Shown piece after piece: positions 20,946 through 32,500 of a stretch of DNA of 64,000 nt. Under the pieces are notes generated by a model that searched no databases, had not been told where the DNA came from, and saw only the letters and a program-made list of their open reading frames with translations. The position numbers and the translations under genes are program-made. This DNA comes from Yponomeuta sedellus (lineage: Eukaryota; Arthropoda; Insecta; Lepidoptera; Yponomeutidae). The stretch covers positions 21,948,672 through 22,012,671 of the forward strand of contig OW203721.1 of assembly GCA_934045075.1 (NCBI GenBank), given 5' to 3'. Each line of letters starts with the position of its first letter. The first letter of the stretch is position 1.

Positions 20946-21128
20946 TATTACGCTAAGCGTAGACGCCGACATTCGGCGGCCGATTAATATAGCGCGTCAC
21001 TATGCGCCGCGGACGCTGATTGGCTACGTATATTAACATAGCGCGTCACTACGCGCCGCGGTCGTTGATTGGCCACTTATATTAATATAGCGCGTCACTA
21101 CGCGCCACAAACGCTAATTGCCTACGTA
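20946..21128. repeat. 49-bp satellite array, three units
   Basis: Units start at 20991, 21040 and 21089 (agcgcgtcactacgcgccgc + ggacgctgattggctacgta + tattaat), exact period 49. The array is preceded by tacgctaagcgtagacgccg and acattcggcggccg. The identical leader plus array occurs at 47996-48243. Confidence 0.9.
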
Positions 21129-21643
21129 TTTTCACGTTACTGAGCCTGCTCTAGGAGTGGGTCGTTGTCCGATTTTTCGACGACGAAACGCAACCGTTTT
21201 TTCTGGAACGAAAACAGGTCCTCGAAACGGTCCTCGTTCGCAACTGGTTTCATTGTATGCGAACGAGCAAGCCGCAGAGGACGGTCAAACGAGTGCGAAC
21301 GAGACGAAATCACGAAACATCGGAAAAAATAAGTTGTTTTACACGATATTCGACTGTATTCTCATAGACATAAAGATTACTTTATTGTATCACAGACCAA
21401 AACGAATGGAACGAGCAACGAGCCGACGACGACGTCGCAATGATCTCATTACGTACTAGGCTCTATTAATATAGCACTAAAGGACATATCCGCGTCAAAC
21501 AATCTAAGGACTGGTCTCGCGACGAACCAACGCTGGCACTGCTTTAGAGTCGCTGGCACTGCTTTAGAATGAAACGTGAAACGGTCCTATCGTCGCGGAA
21601 CACAAAACGGTCTTATAAAACAGTTCGTCTTTGCAACGATCAC

Positions 21644-21730
21644 GCCTAGCCTGCTCACATTCTGCGGCTTGTGAGCAGGCTAGGCGAATGTGTCTAGTCT
21701 AGCTGTGAGGTAGCTAGACTAGACACATTC
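21644..21730. repeat. Two abutting perfect hairpins
   Basis: Hairpin 1: GCCTAGCCTGCTCAC (21644-21658) with its complement at 21671-21685, 12-nt loop. Hairpin 2 begins at the very next base: GAATGTGTCTAGTCTAGCT (21686-21704) with its complement at 21712-21730, 7-nt loop. Neither stem has a mismatch. Confidence 0.9.
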
Positions 21731-21792
21731 TATACGTTTAGTTTGAACATGGCGATGTCTTCTTTTTCTCTTTCAAAAACTTTTTCTCGTTT

Positions 21793-22122
21793 CGATATCA
21801 ACCCTTGTATGTCCCCACTGCTGGGGCATGGGTCTCTCTTTCTGCTTCACAGGAAGGTTAGGCTATATTCCACAGTGGCGGGCCTTACTGTCATGCAGAA
21901 GTTCTCAAGCCCATAAGGCCTCTGACATGGCTTAACGACTGCAATTACATGGCAGCCGGCACCAACAGCTTAACGTGCCTTTCGAAGCAAGGAAGCGCTC
22001 GGAAAAAATGCCACTAGCGGTAGTCACGGCACGGTCACCCATCCTGCACCTGACCGCGTCTGTTGTTTCTTAACTCAAGTGATTGATTCCAATCACTGGG
22101 TTTGACTAGGCCACAAGCGCTA
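21793..22122 (-). repeat. 5S-derived SINE, near full length
   Basis: Cgatatcaacccttgtatgt to ccacaagcgc, with a 5S-like segment at about 22023-22085 and a ~40-bp deletion in the body (after ccacag). Confidence 0.85.
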
Positions 22123-22224
22123 CTTTTCTCGTTTAATTAACCGAATACGCTTTAGCCGCATTTAAAACGCCAAAAATACGGCCTGTGGCCATTATTATTC
22201 TTTGCTATGATTTTTGTTGTCTCC

Positions 22225-22274
22225 GTCTACGGTTGCCAGGACGAAATTGCTTTCAGTAATAAGGCCGCCAATTG
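22225..22274 (+). repeat. LINE 3' tail, left part, interrupted
   Basis: Gaaattgctttcagtaataa then ggccgccaattg. The tail appears to resume at 26182 (caattgtactacatttctgt, then caataaagaatattc). The same family occurs uninterrupted at 47440-47545. Confidence 0.65.
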
Positions 22275-22846
22275 ACAATATTAAAGGATGATGGGCGTTT
22301 TGGTCCTTATGTCCAATCAAGATGAGTCATATGTCGTTGGATAGCTCTTTTCAAGTGAAAAAATAAATTCTATTAAGATGAATCCGTATGAATTGTCCAT
22401 TTTGAAATATGCTCGTCGGAAAGTACCATTTTTTGCTCTAAATAGAAATTAGAAAAATTCATATCTCTGGTTTAACTCAACCGATGCTCATGATTTTTAC
22501 GAAAATCACATCTATGCATACTCTGTCATAAATCATTAGAGCGAGACAGCGACATTGCGCTCTCTCTCCCACTCACGGTCACGGGTAACGCTGGAATTCG
22601 GTTTTGACCCATCTCGCGCTCCGGGACACGGCGCGGGGGCAGGTATGTTAGGGTGAGGAACGCTTGGCCGCTTGCGCAGGTAGTCAGTCGTTTGCTGATA
22701 TTGTGTTAAGTGCTACGTTATTACGCTCCTCATTGTTCACATCGACTTTGACCTTGGCATCATTTTGGACTCTGTTACCCGTTTTATTTGTTGACCGTGG
22801 CTTTATATTGGACTTGGGTGCTTAACGATTGGATTGTTTCGTTGCA

Positions 22847-25399
22847 ATGGAACGTTACCGTAACTGTGTAATGTGCCGAAGAGGGCTATACCGAGGCAGA
22901 TATCAAGTACGCGTTCTGTCGGAAGCCTTGACAAGAACACACGTGGAGCTAGTAACATTTATTCGAGAAAACGCTGCTCTGGAGGTTTGTACCTATTGCA
23001 CTTTTTTTTCCACTCGATCCTCACTGAACCTTCGATATAAAAGGAAACCAATTGAAATCATGTGCAACTGCATCCCAGATCTATTCTAGTAGTAAATGAG
23101 GTAACGAAGACGTAAAAGTGAAAACCGATTGATAAGTGATTCTGGTCGCTTAAAGAACATTCAAGTGATTCCTTTTTCACTTTTACGTCTTCCACGATGT
23201 ATTTACCACCAAAACAAGGCCTACACAAAACCACAACCAATTACTGTGGTTGCGGTTTTGTGTGGTTGTGTGTATGCCTTGTTTTCGTACACACAACTAC
23301 AGAAAACCGCAACCAGATCTCTGAGAAATCTGTGAATCTGTGGCATATATTTGACGATTCGCACACCTTCTGACAGAAAAACAAATCCCTCCCACAAATG
23401 ACCCCCAATGCGTTATTTTGTTAGGTATTTTTCGGAAACCAAAGTTGTTTTTCTTTTCCTTACATTTTCATATATCATTTTCAGGTCGTGTTTGACAACA
23501 CCCGAAGAGTATGTTACCGATGCTGGCAAAGAGCCGAAAATGCGACTAGAGGTCATGCAAACCCTCAACCCGAGCCGGAGCCGCAAGAACAAGCAGAACC
23601 GCAAGAACAACTACAACCGCAAGAACAACTACAACCGCAATTAGAAGAAATGCTTCATATTCCTGAATATATGAGAGCACCTAATACCGCGACGCATTGT
23701 ATCTTTCATGGCTGCGCTAATGAAACCCGCCATCGAATTCCAAATGTTGTTAAATCCACGTATTTTCTCAACATAAATTGTATATCCCCGACAGTGCCAG
23801 AGTATGTCACGATCACCTTAATGGGAATGATTGGGATGATTTGCCCCAACATTGCAACATTTCCCATGACTTTACGGCTGCCCACTTCAGGGATGTTTGT
23901 GACCTAATGCGAAATGCCTTAAACTCACCCAGATTACGTTTTAGCGACCGAGGCATGAATGAAGAAGAAATGCACTTTTGGACTGGACGTACTAATGATG
24001 AATTTAATGCCATCTTAGAGCAAAATCCATTATTAAGAAATAGAAGTGCAGATCCCAGAACCACTTTGGGCATTTTACTAACGAAACTACGCACAGGAGA
24101 ACCCAACGCGAGACTTGCGACGTTGTTTAACATGTCTCGGAGAAAACTCGAACGCCAGTTGGCCATCGCACGAGAGTGTCTTAGCACTGACTACGTTGTG
24201 CGACACTTGGGAGTGGATCACATGAATAGAGAAGATATATTGGAGAGAAACTTGAGGATTCCAAAAGCGCTGTATGGAAATGAAGACAACAATAAAGCCA
24301 TTATTATTTGCGATGGTACGTATATTTATATATACAAGAGTTCAAACTTTTTGTTTCAGAGGCAATCCTACAGTTTACACAAGTTCCAAAACTTGTTGAA
24401 ACCATTTTTAATCGTAACCACTGACGGATACATTATAGATGTTAAAGGACCATACGCTGCAACAAAAACTGATGCGCAGATAATGAGCGACTTAATGACT
24501 GACGAGGAAAATCCCCTTCATATATTGCTTCAGCCGAATGACGTATTTATTTTGGACCGCGGGTTCAGGGATAGTCTGCAGCATATAGAAGCATGTGGCT
24601 ACGAATTTCACGTCCCCCCGACGAAGAACCGGGAAGAGTCGCAGCTCACGACTTCTCAAGCAAATGATTCCCGGCTGGTGACAATGTGCCGATGTGTAGT
24701 GGAAGTGGTTAACGGGCGTTCAAAAGAGATTTCAAGCTGTTGCGCCAAAAATATTTTAATAACACAATGCCTAATATGTTCGGGGATTTTATGATTGCAG
24801 CAGCAATTACAAATCACTTCCACAGGCCTATTGTCGATAGCCAACACGCAGAAGCTTTTTTACAAAAAATTGTTGAAAGAAGGCAAACCCCAAACGTGTT
24901 ATATGATTATGTAGAAGCAAAAAGATTAAACAACAGAAGAGCCAATTTCCAGAGATTGGAAGCAAATGACATTCAAGACTTTCCACGATTGAGGGAACAG
25001 GACGTGATTTTGCTGTCATTGGGGACATATCAGTTAAAACTGGCAAAATCATATTGCAGCGAGCACCTCAACAACGGCTTATATCTTATAGAAACTTATA
25101 GAGAAGCTGCTTTGGAGGATATCCATGAATATGGGATCCACGAAGATGCGTGGCTGTTGCGTGCACGCATACAGTCCCGACATGTACGATCAAAACAATA
25201 TTTTTGCTATATATTATTAGACAGAAATAGTAGAAACATATTACAACATTATTGCACATGTTTGACAGGACGCCGCACGATAGGTTCCTGTGCGCATATT
25301 ATATCTATTGTGTGGTATTTAGGATATGCTAGACATGAAGGCTTTACTGAACCAGCACTATTTTTATTAAATAACATTATCATGGATGAAACACATTAA
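22847..25399 (+). pseudogene. DDE transposase with zinc-binding N-terminus and SWIM finger (two frameshifts)
   Basis: The first ATG is 22847. Exon 1 is 22847-22984 (46 codons) and exon 2 starts at 23485, after GAG/GTTTGT and TTTTCAG/GTC boundaries that keep phase 0. The N-terminus pairs CVMC with CYRC about 50 residues later, then a Q/E/P-rich stretch. A C-x4-C (CIFHGC) plus C-x2-H (RVCHDHL) module resembling THAP/C2CH follows. Frameshift 1 (about 23780) lies inside that module. The DDE_Tnp_4-type domain follows: D in ICDGTY (179 of the 23778 frame), QSYSLHKFQNLLKP, D in LDRGF (260) and E in VVEVVNGR (309). Frameshift 2 is just after it (about 24720). The C-terminal 219-codon frame from 24740 ends with a SWIM finger: CTC and CAH at 172-186. 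Apart from the frameshifts no catalytic residue is lost. Confidence 0.85.
23106..23310. repeat. Two inverted repeats inside the transposase intron
   Basis: GAAGACGTAAAAGTGAAAA (23106-23124) pairs with 23173-23192. Further on, aaaacaaggc/acacaaaaccacaacc pairs with ggttgcggttttgtgt/gccttgtttt (about 23213-23285). Probably a small MITE or intronic hairpin. Confidence 0.65.
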
Positions 25400-25715
25400 A
25401 CGATAAAACTTACTCTGAACTTGTTTTATTTACTTCGATAATAAACAAACAATGATAATAAGTATAATAATCAATGCTGATCATTTGTAATTAAAATCGA
25501 TATACAATGTCGAAAAAATATCAAAAAGAATTAAAACAACAGAAAAAAAATTAAATAAAAAAAAACTTTTAACGTATGATTACTGAAATTGGACAGAAAA
25601 TCGGGACTAGCGCTTCGATTATTCTTATTCTACAAAAAAATACCTTTCCAACGACGTATTACTCATTCCGATTGGTGCCAGGACCAGGTTCCATACATTT
25701 GTGCCCATCATCCTT

Positions 25716-26240
25716 TTAGCATACGTATATTACTGTCTTAAAGGAAACTAGATACGAAATAAAACGACCCATGATTTGTTATTTTCGGAAATTCGATGAT
25801 TTGCATTCCTAATTTTCTGTTTTAATTTCGTCTTATTCTAAAAGGACGTAACCGCCAAATGACGTCACATACGGCTTAATAATACTAACACCCTTGCCGC
25901 CGTTTTAAAAACCATTGGAATTAAGGAAAGGAAAAGTAATTTCTCCGACATGACATTTGAATGAAATTGAAAATGACATCTGACATATCATTTTTAATAT
26001 TAGGCAACGGTACCTCCTCATTCCACCGCATGATTGACGTCATCACACAATTTTTGGTTTTTATTTATTTTCTCTAAAATTAAGCAATAATAAAAATTCT
26101 TAACATTTTTTTCGTAATCTTTTCATAAAAATAAAGAAACGGTATTTTTAGTTTTGCGCGTTGTAAAATATGAAATGTTTTCAATTGTACTACATTTCTG
26201 TAACTGTAATTTCTGTGTACAATAAAGAATATTCTATGTA
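25716..26240. other. Region right of the transposon; possible outer insertion
   Basis: AT-rich, non-coding. CAATTG occurs at 22269-22274 in the interrupted LINE tail and again at 26182-26187 where that tail seems to resume. This suggests the transposon sits inside a second, unidentified insertion bounded by a 6-bp duplication. The LINE tail continues to caataaagaatattc at about 26220-26235. Confidence 0.45.
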
Positions 26241-26283
26241 TGTACCTAAACCGTCGTTAAATACTACTAACATACGTATTTCA

Positions 26284-26400
26284 TGTAGCCTATATGCGTC
26301 CCACTTCAGGGCACAGAACTTCTAGTAGAGAGGGAGTACGGGATTAATTACCACGCGTGTCAACCGCGAGTTGGTAATTTCAAGCGCTGAGGTAGTAGGC
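26284..26400 (+). repeat. Interspersed repeat, 'cctatatgcgtccc' family
   Basis: Cgtcccacttcagggcacag and accacgcgtgtcaaccgcga match 1960-2045. The 3' part is missing. The 5S SINE begins immediately afterwards. Confidence 0.7.
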
Positions 26401-26750
26401 AGAAGCGCTTGTGGCCTAGGCGCACCGAGTGATTGGAATCAATCAAACAACAGGCGCGGTCAGGTACGGGATGGGTGAGCGTCCCGTGACTACCGCTAGT
26501 GGCATTTATCCGAGCGCTTCCGTGTTTCGCAAGGCACGTTAAGCTGTTGGAGCCGGCTGTCATATAATGGCAGTCGTTAAGCCATGTCTGAGGCCTTATG
26601 GGCGGCTGGATAACTTCTGACAGTAAGCCACTGTCTTACAATCCTCCACAAACCCGGACTTGGCCCCCGTGGGTGGAGTATGGTCTAACCTTCCTGCGAG
26701 GCAGGAAGAGACCCGTGCCCCAGTAGTGAGGACATTGATAACGATAACGA
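26401..26750 (+). repeat. 5S-derived SINE, near full length, with tail
   Basis: The full order is agaagcgcttgtggcctagg, gattggaatcaatca, gcgcggtcaggtacgggatg, gtgagcgtcccgtgactacc, the body, cccagtagtgaggac and a tail of gataacgataacgaaagata units. The plus-strand copy shows the simple gataa tail expected of a LINE-mobilised SINE. A short deletion removes the gttaag block. Confidence 0.9.
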
Positions 26751-26828
26751 AAGATAACGAGGTAGTAGAACTCATCGGACTTGCAGCTTTCCTCAATGTT
26801 TCATTAAAGTTAAAATAAAAAAATAAGT

Positions 26829-27110
26829 GGTGTTGGTGCAGCGGTAGAACGCCGGCCTCACATTCGAGAAGTCGTGGGTTCGAATCTGTACTACCTATAT
26901 TTTTCTAAGCTATGACATTGTGAAGTTGTAGTAGCAGTGCCCCTCGCTTTTAACCCATTGTATGAAGAATGAAAAGTTGTTTGCGCCTCCTGTCCCCTAA
27001 TGTAATTAAAGTTGTTAAGCCAAGAGGGTCTAACAACAAACTGTTTTGCAGTTTGGCAGAAACCAACTTCTGTATTTTTATCTGAATAAACATCTTCAAA
27101 TAAATAATCA
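26829..27110 (+). repeat. tRNA-headed SINE-like element (family D)
   Basis: Ggtgcagcggtagaacgccg then gtgggttcgaatctgtac looks like a degenerate tRNA 5' half and box B. The acceptor stem pairs poorly, so it is not a functional tRNA. A non-tRNA body follows to about 27110 with an aataaacatc end. Confidence 0.55.
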
Positions 27111-27149
27111 AATAAACTGCCCCTAAAACATGAAGCGCTTTGAAATATA

Positions 27150-27262
27150 GCCACTATCGATAGTCACGGGACGGTCACCCATCCTAGACGTGACCGTGAC
27201 TGTTGTTGCTTAACTCAAGGGATTGATTCTAATCACTCGGTTGGACTAGGCCACAAGCGCTC
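27150..27262 (-). repeat. 5S-derived SINE, head only
   Basis: Only the 5S-like part and the agcgcttgtggc start are kept: tagtcacgggacggtcaccc through ttgcttaactcaaggg. It confirms the head as a separable module. Confidence 0.8.
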
Positions 27263-27269
27263 CATGCGC

Positions 27270-27735
27270 TACACTAGAGCGCCGCAGTCACTACTGGAAA
27301 AAAATAATCTCTTTTCCATCGCTATTGAATTTCATGCACTCCCTTAAAAAAATGGCACCATCCATCCACTCAAGCCGTCCGGTACTTATTCCACCCACTG
27401 ACCCAGAGTATAAAACTTCATAAAACTAGTCGGCTCGCTTCACTAGCTGAATGACATAACCTCATTGATTTCACTTAAAACTTTATCTATCGCGGGCGAC
27501 TGTCGCCGAAATCAATCACGAATTCTCAAACTGCTACTTCACTTTTCTTGAAATTATAACGTCTTTGTGAATGGCTAATGAAGTTCCCCATCGCGGCGAA
27601 CTTGCCCCGGTAGAGTTTTGGATTAAGTCGGGCGCGCTCCTTTTCGAATTGCTTTACAGTAGAGTTTCAAAATAGCTCTCACGAAGTGAAGAAGCTATTC
27701 GTAAATATATCGGTGCATTTGATCCTACCCGGCTG
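27270..27735. other. Spacer, nothing recognised
   Basis: No supported feature. Confidence 0.4.
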
Positions 27736-27738
27736 CTT

Positions 27739-28083
27739 CGATATCAACCCTTGTGAGTCCGCACTCCGGGGACAGGGGTCTTTTCCTGCGTCGCAGGAAG
27801 GTTGGGCCATACTCCACCATGGGGGCCAAGTCCGGGTTGGTGGACGACTGAAAGACAGTGGCGGGCCTTACTGTCAGAAGTTATCAAGCCGCCCATTTGG
27901 CTCTGACATGGCTTAACGACTGTCATGTAATGATACGTGCCTTGCGAAGTACAGAAAAGCTCGGAAAAATTAAAACTACGGTAGTCGTGTGGCCGCGCCT
28001 ATTGTTGGTGATTGGTTTGTCTGTTTGACTGTTGTCAAGTGATTGGTTTCAATTACTCAGTTCAACAAGGCCACGAGCGCTTC
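27739..28083 (-). repeat. 5S-derived SINE, near full length
   Basis: Cgatatcaacccttgtgagt to ggccacgagcgcttc. The 5S-like segment has lost its C-box region (deletion after gtagtcgtg). Confidence 0.85.
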
Positions 28084-28940
28084 TCAACATGACAATACAG
28101 AAGTTTTAATAAAGCAAAAAGCCTTACCGTTGCGCCTACGGAACCCCAAATTGCGTTTAATTAAATGCTACGTCGCCCGACGGACGGTGGAATCTTTTCA
28201 TGAAATTCGGCTTAAAATGTAGCGGATGAGGTAGAGTGACTGACCCACCGGCTTTCTCGGAAACAGTTCGAGGTACATACTGCCACAAAATAGGCCTACC
28301 ACAAAAAGTAACCTTCGCTGAAAGCGAAATTTTAGAAGTAGGTAGGTGGTTGAACAAGAGAAATCCGCTATTTGACTCGTATCAAAGGAGACGGGGATTT
28401 CTGGGCCCGATTGTAAATAGTTGAGATATGGTTTGAAAAATGCGTTATATTTTTCTATTTTAAAATATAAAAAATGAGCTCAATTCGCAATCTGGAAGAC
28501 GAAAAAATAAGTTTATGTCCCTAATAAAATAGGATGCCGACACGGATTTGACATCCGTAGCATGTAGTAACAGTGTTTGTCAATTGTATTTTTAATCTTT
28601 GTCTGTGCTAACACCTAACAGTGACAGGCGTGACAGCTCACTGACTCAATCTATGATCACTCGTCTTCTCGTATCGCTTTGTGCGTTTTGAGTGTGTTTC
28701 CTGTTGTTAATTCTCCAACCAGTGCTTTCTTTCTACAGACTTACGATGTTGCTTAACTTGTACGGACACGGATAAGTTTAGTATAAGTTTCAATGTCAGT
28801 TTATTGCATAGCCTCACTTTTACTAAATCTCTTATAACTCTGCTCTCAGATTGCCAAAATCCACAGAATTTTCCGAGATGGTTTGCTAATATATGTATAA
28901 GCTCTAAATTGACATCTTTTTCACCTTTTTACACCCGGGC
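28084..28940. other. Spacer, nothing recognised
   Basis: Mixed-composition sequence. The motif ccgctatttgactc near 28368 recurs inverted near 35543 (gagtcaaatagcgg), suggesting an unrecognised shared repeat. Confidence 0.4.
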
Positions 28941-29545
28941 CCAAGAATGTATGAAAGTTTTTTTTTTTTTTTCGGAGGAGGAGGGGAATACTCATGTATA
29001 CCGCCGTGCCCGTGCACGGCGGCATGCCCGACTCTACTGGGAAGCCCCAGTAGCCTACGGACTAAACCCCTCCCCCTTACTAAGACACCTCCGACGTGGG
29101 GGTCGGAGTCTTTTTTAATTCCAGAAAAGTTGGAGTTCTTTTATTTTATTTCTATTCCTTATACTATTTATACTATTACTAATATCTACTTCTATTTACA
29201 GGATTTCCTATTGCCACAGATGCGTCTTCAGTGCGTGTCGTCTACTGCGCAACGAGCCAGCTCACAGGTAAGTTGTATATTTTTTTTTTTTTTCCTTTTT
29301 ATACAATCTTAATTTTAGTGTAGTGGTTAGTGTCTATTCTTTTGTTTTTTTTTTTTTTCACTCTATTTTTTTTCTTTTTTTTCCCATTTCCTGCATCGAA
29401 CATTCAAGTTCTAGCAGCAAAATGTTACTTTATCTTTTTTTTTTTTTCTCATTCTTTAGTTATTTTTTTTTTTCTTTTTTCATCTTTTACATTTATGCTT
29501 AACACTAACTTATATAATTCACTTATATAATTGTGCTAACATTTC

Positions 29546-32500
29546 TCACTTATCTTTATTATTCCTTATAACTATATTTACAATTTTTTTACAATATTCT
29601 AGAAACACTTCCCGTTTGTCCTTTTCTTTCATTATTTGCTGAATATTTAATGCTGTCATATCTACATTCAATTTACTTTCTATTTTAAACCTATCCGTCA
29701 TGAATCTTGGGCAATCAACCAGAAGATGCTCCACCGTTTCTTCCTTTTCAGGGTCGCAGGGACAAGATGGAGAGTCCTTCTTTTTAAAACGATGGAGGTA
29801 CTGGGAGAAGCCCCCGTGTCCGGTAAGCAGTTGTGTTAATATATAACATAATTGTAGTTTTCTGCTTATCCGGTAAGCTGTCACTACATCGGGTAAGAAC
29901 AACTTGGTGACGCTCGCGGTTGATTCTTTTTTGTAGCGCTCGTTCCATTTCTCGATCGTTTTCTCACGAATGATACGCTTGAGAGATGACACAGGGCATT
30001 TGTCATATTTTGCTCTACCTTTGCTGTGGAGGGCTGCCTCCTTCGCCAAAATGTCCGCTCTTTCATTGCCGCCTATCCCTACATGAGCTTTAACCCAGTT
30101 GATTTTGAGTTCTTTTCCCTGTTCGTTTATTCGTACCATGTTTTTCCTTATCAGGGTGGCTATGGGATGCAATATCTTGGGGTTTTTTAGCGTCTCGAGT
30201 GCCGATCTTGAGTCGCTATACAGGTGGTATTTCGCCCCGTTGCCGCTGGTTACCAGTTCTGTTGCCTGCAGTATTGCGAGCAGCTCCGCTTGGAAGACGG
30301 AGCAGTACGATTCCAACTTAAACTTCCGGTACTTGATTTCGGCGCCATCCTTCCACCAGGAGAGTGACGCCCCCACTTTTTCCTCAATTTTACTTCCGTC
30401 GGTGAAAATGTGCACCGCTCCGTCCCCCAAACGAGCTGCCACCTCATCCTCGCTCTGCAGCGACTCAAAGTCATACTCCACCTCTCTCGCAGGATGCATC
30501 GCCTCCAAACAACTTGTTCCCACTTCCAGCTCACGATCCTTTAATGCCCACCCAGACTCTCCTCTCTTGGCCGAGTACAGGGCTGCTGCCTCCTTGATTC
30601 GTAGGTCGAGAGGCAGCAGTCCTGCGATTATCAAGGCCGAGTTGAGCGACACCGTCCTGTACGCCCTGACTATCTTTTGGGTGAAGCTTCTGGTCACTGC
30701 ATTTAGTTGATTTCTTATGTACTGTTTGTCGACCGCTTCAACCCATGCACTCGACGCGTACATGACTATGGGCTCTATCACGGCGACGTAGATTGTCCTG
30801 GTCACCTCCGGATTCAGTCCCCACGTCGCTTTCGCTGCTCTTGTTAGCTGCTTTGAAATCGCAATGGCTTTTTTGCACACGTGGTCGACGTGGCTCCTGA
30901 ATGTCAGTTTGTGGTCTATTATTAGCCCGAGTATTTTAATTTCTTTAACCAGGTCAATGGCAACCCCTGCCATGCGCAGTCGTGGGGTGTCATGTTTCAG
31001 CTTTCGCGTTATTTGCATTGCAAGAGTTTTGTGCGGCGCGAATTTTAGCTTATTCATGACTCCCCATTCGTGCACCCGACAGAGAACGCCATTGGCCTGT
31101 TGTTCTATTTCTAGGGCGCTGTTTCCGGAGAAGACCAGAACAATGTCATCGGCAAAGGCCTGGGTGTACACGTTTTCTGCTTCTAGTTCGTTCAAGAGTG
31201 GGTCCAAGAGCAGGTTCCAGAAGGTAGGGCCTCCGATAGATCCCTGCACGCATCCCTTGTTAGTTGCTCTGGGATGTTCTATTCCCGCATACCTGACCCT
31301 CACCACCCTGTCCCGCAAGTAGCTGTCCACCAGCACCCTAAGATTTTGTGGACAGCCCTTCTCCCTCAGTTGGCACCTCATTGCTGGCCACCAAGCGCTG
31401 TCGAAGGCCCCCTCTATGTCTAACGATATTATGACACTAGTTAATTTTTTGTCAAGGTTAGTTTTTATGTGCTTAATCAGATCATAGAGGGAGTCCTCCG
31501 TACAACGCTGGGGTACAAAGCCGTATTGCCGTCTGTTCATTTTGGGCAGTATATGCCAGCGGACTCTGCCAATGAGCATTTTCTCTAATATCTTCCCCAA
31601 CATAGGCAAGAGTCCTATGGGCCTATATGATTTTGGTTGTGCGTAGTTGTCTTTGCCCGGCTTCCGCAGCACGATCACTGCTGCCTCCTTCCATTGAACA
31701 GGGAAGTACCCAATTTTTAGGCATTTATTTAGTATTGCAAGGAATAGCTCTTTGTTTGTGCCTATGGCGGCTACACAGATGTCCGCAGTGAGTCCGTCAC
31801 ATCCCGGGGCCTTTTTGGGGTGGAAGCTATTCGCCGCGTGCACAAGTTCGGTACTTGTGAAGGGAGGGTCGTCCGTTTCATCATTTAGAGGGTCGTTCGG
31901 TTGTTCGGCTTCCGCTCTGATCTGGCGATGGTGTTCGTTATCCTCTTCTGGGTTGTCATGCGGGAAGAAGGTATTGGCCAAGAGTTCGGCCGACTGCTCC
32001 TTACTGAGGGCAATGCCGTTTACAATCATGGTTTGGTCTTCCGTTCTCTTAGCCGTTTGTCGTATGACCCTATATATGCCATCCCACATGCTTTCCCCAG
32101 TTTGAATCCCACAGAACTGCTTCCACCCCTCCGTCTGTGCCTCCTTCGCTTTGTTCTCATACTTATTTTTTGCTTCCAGGTAGTCTTCAACCACGTACGG
32201 TCGTCTTCGAGCCGCTGCGCATGATACCCTGCTCTTCTTCTTCATCATGTCTCTCTTCAAGTCTTCGAGCTCCGGTGACCACCAAGGTATGTGTACTTTA
32301 TTTTTTTTTTTTGTTTCAGGTATGGCCGCTGTGCATGCTTTTTCTATATTTTCAGTGTATTTTGTTATTATATTTTTGAGATTATTTTCGTCTTTTATTT
32401 CTAAAATTTTCTGTATATCTATGTTTGCCTCTTCTAAGTACATTTTAAGTGTTTCTGTGAATTTTTTCCAATTAGCTTTTTTTGTATTAAATTTCCTGGT

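Larger units (their letters stand above)
22284..25715 (+). mobile_element. Harbinger/IS5-like DNA transposon (complete, TTA TSD)
   Basis: The termini AAGGATGATGGGC (22284-22296) and the exact complement (25703-25715) are flanked by TTA on both sides (22281-22283 and 25716-25718). Subterminal repeats GTCGTTGGA-AG (22333-22344) and CTTTCCAACGAC (25644-25655) extend the inverted similarity to about 60-75 bp. TTA duplication plus an IS5-like DDE domain places it in or next to the PIF/Harbinger superfamily; the related ISL2EU group (TA duplication) is the alternative. The single gene runs in the same direction, with an intron and two frameshifts, so this copy is probably not autonomous although its ends look mobilisable. 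Confidence 0.9.

Noticed and set aside
21118..21459. 113-codon frame with Arg-rich end
   Set aside because: It begins in the satellite unit and runs through GC-rich repeated cgaacg motifs. No domain or start context supports it.
22284..25715. Assignment specifically to ISL2EU
   Set aside because: The flanks fit a 3-bp TTA duplication at least as well as TA. I kept the broader PIF/Harbinger-IS5 label.
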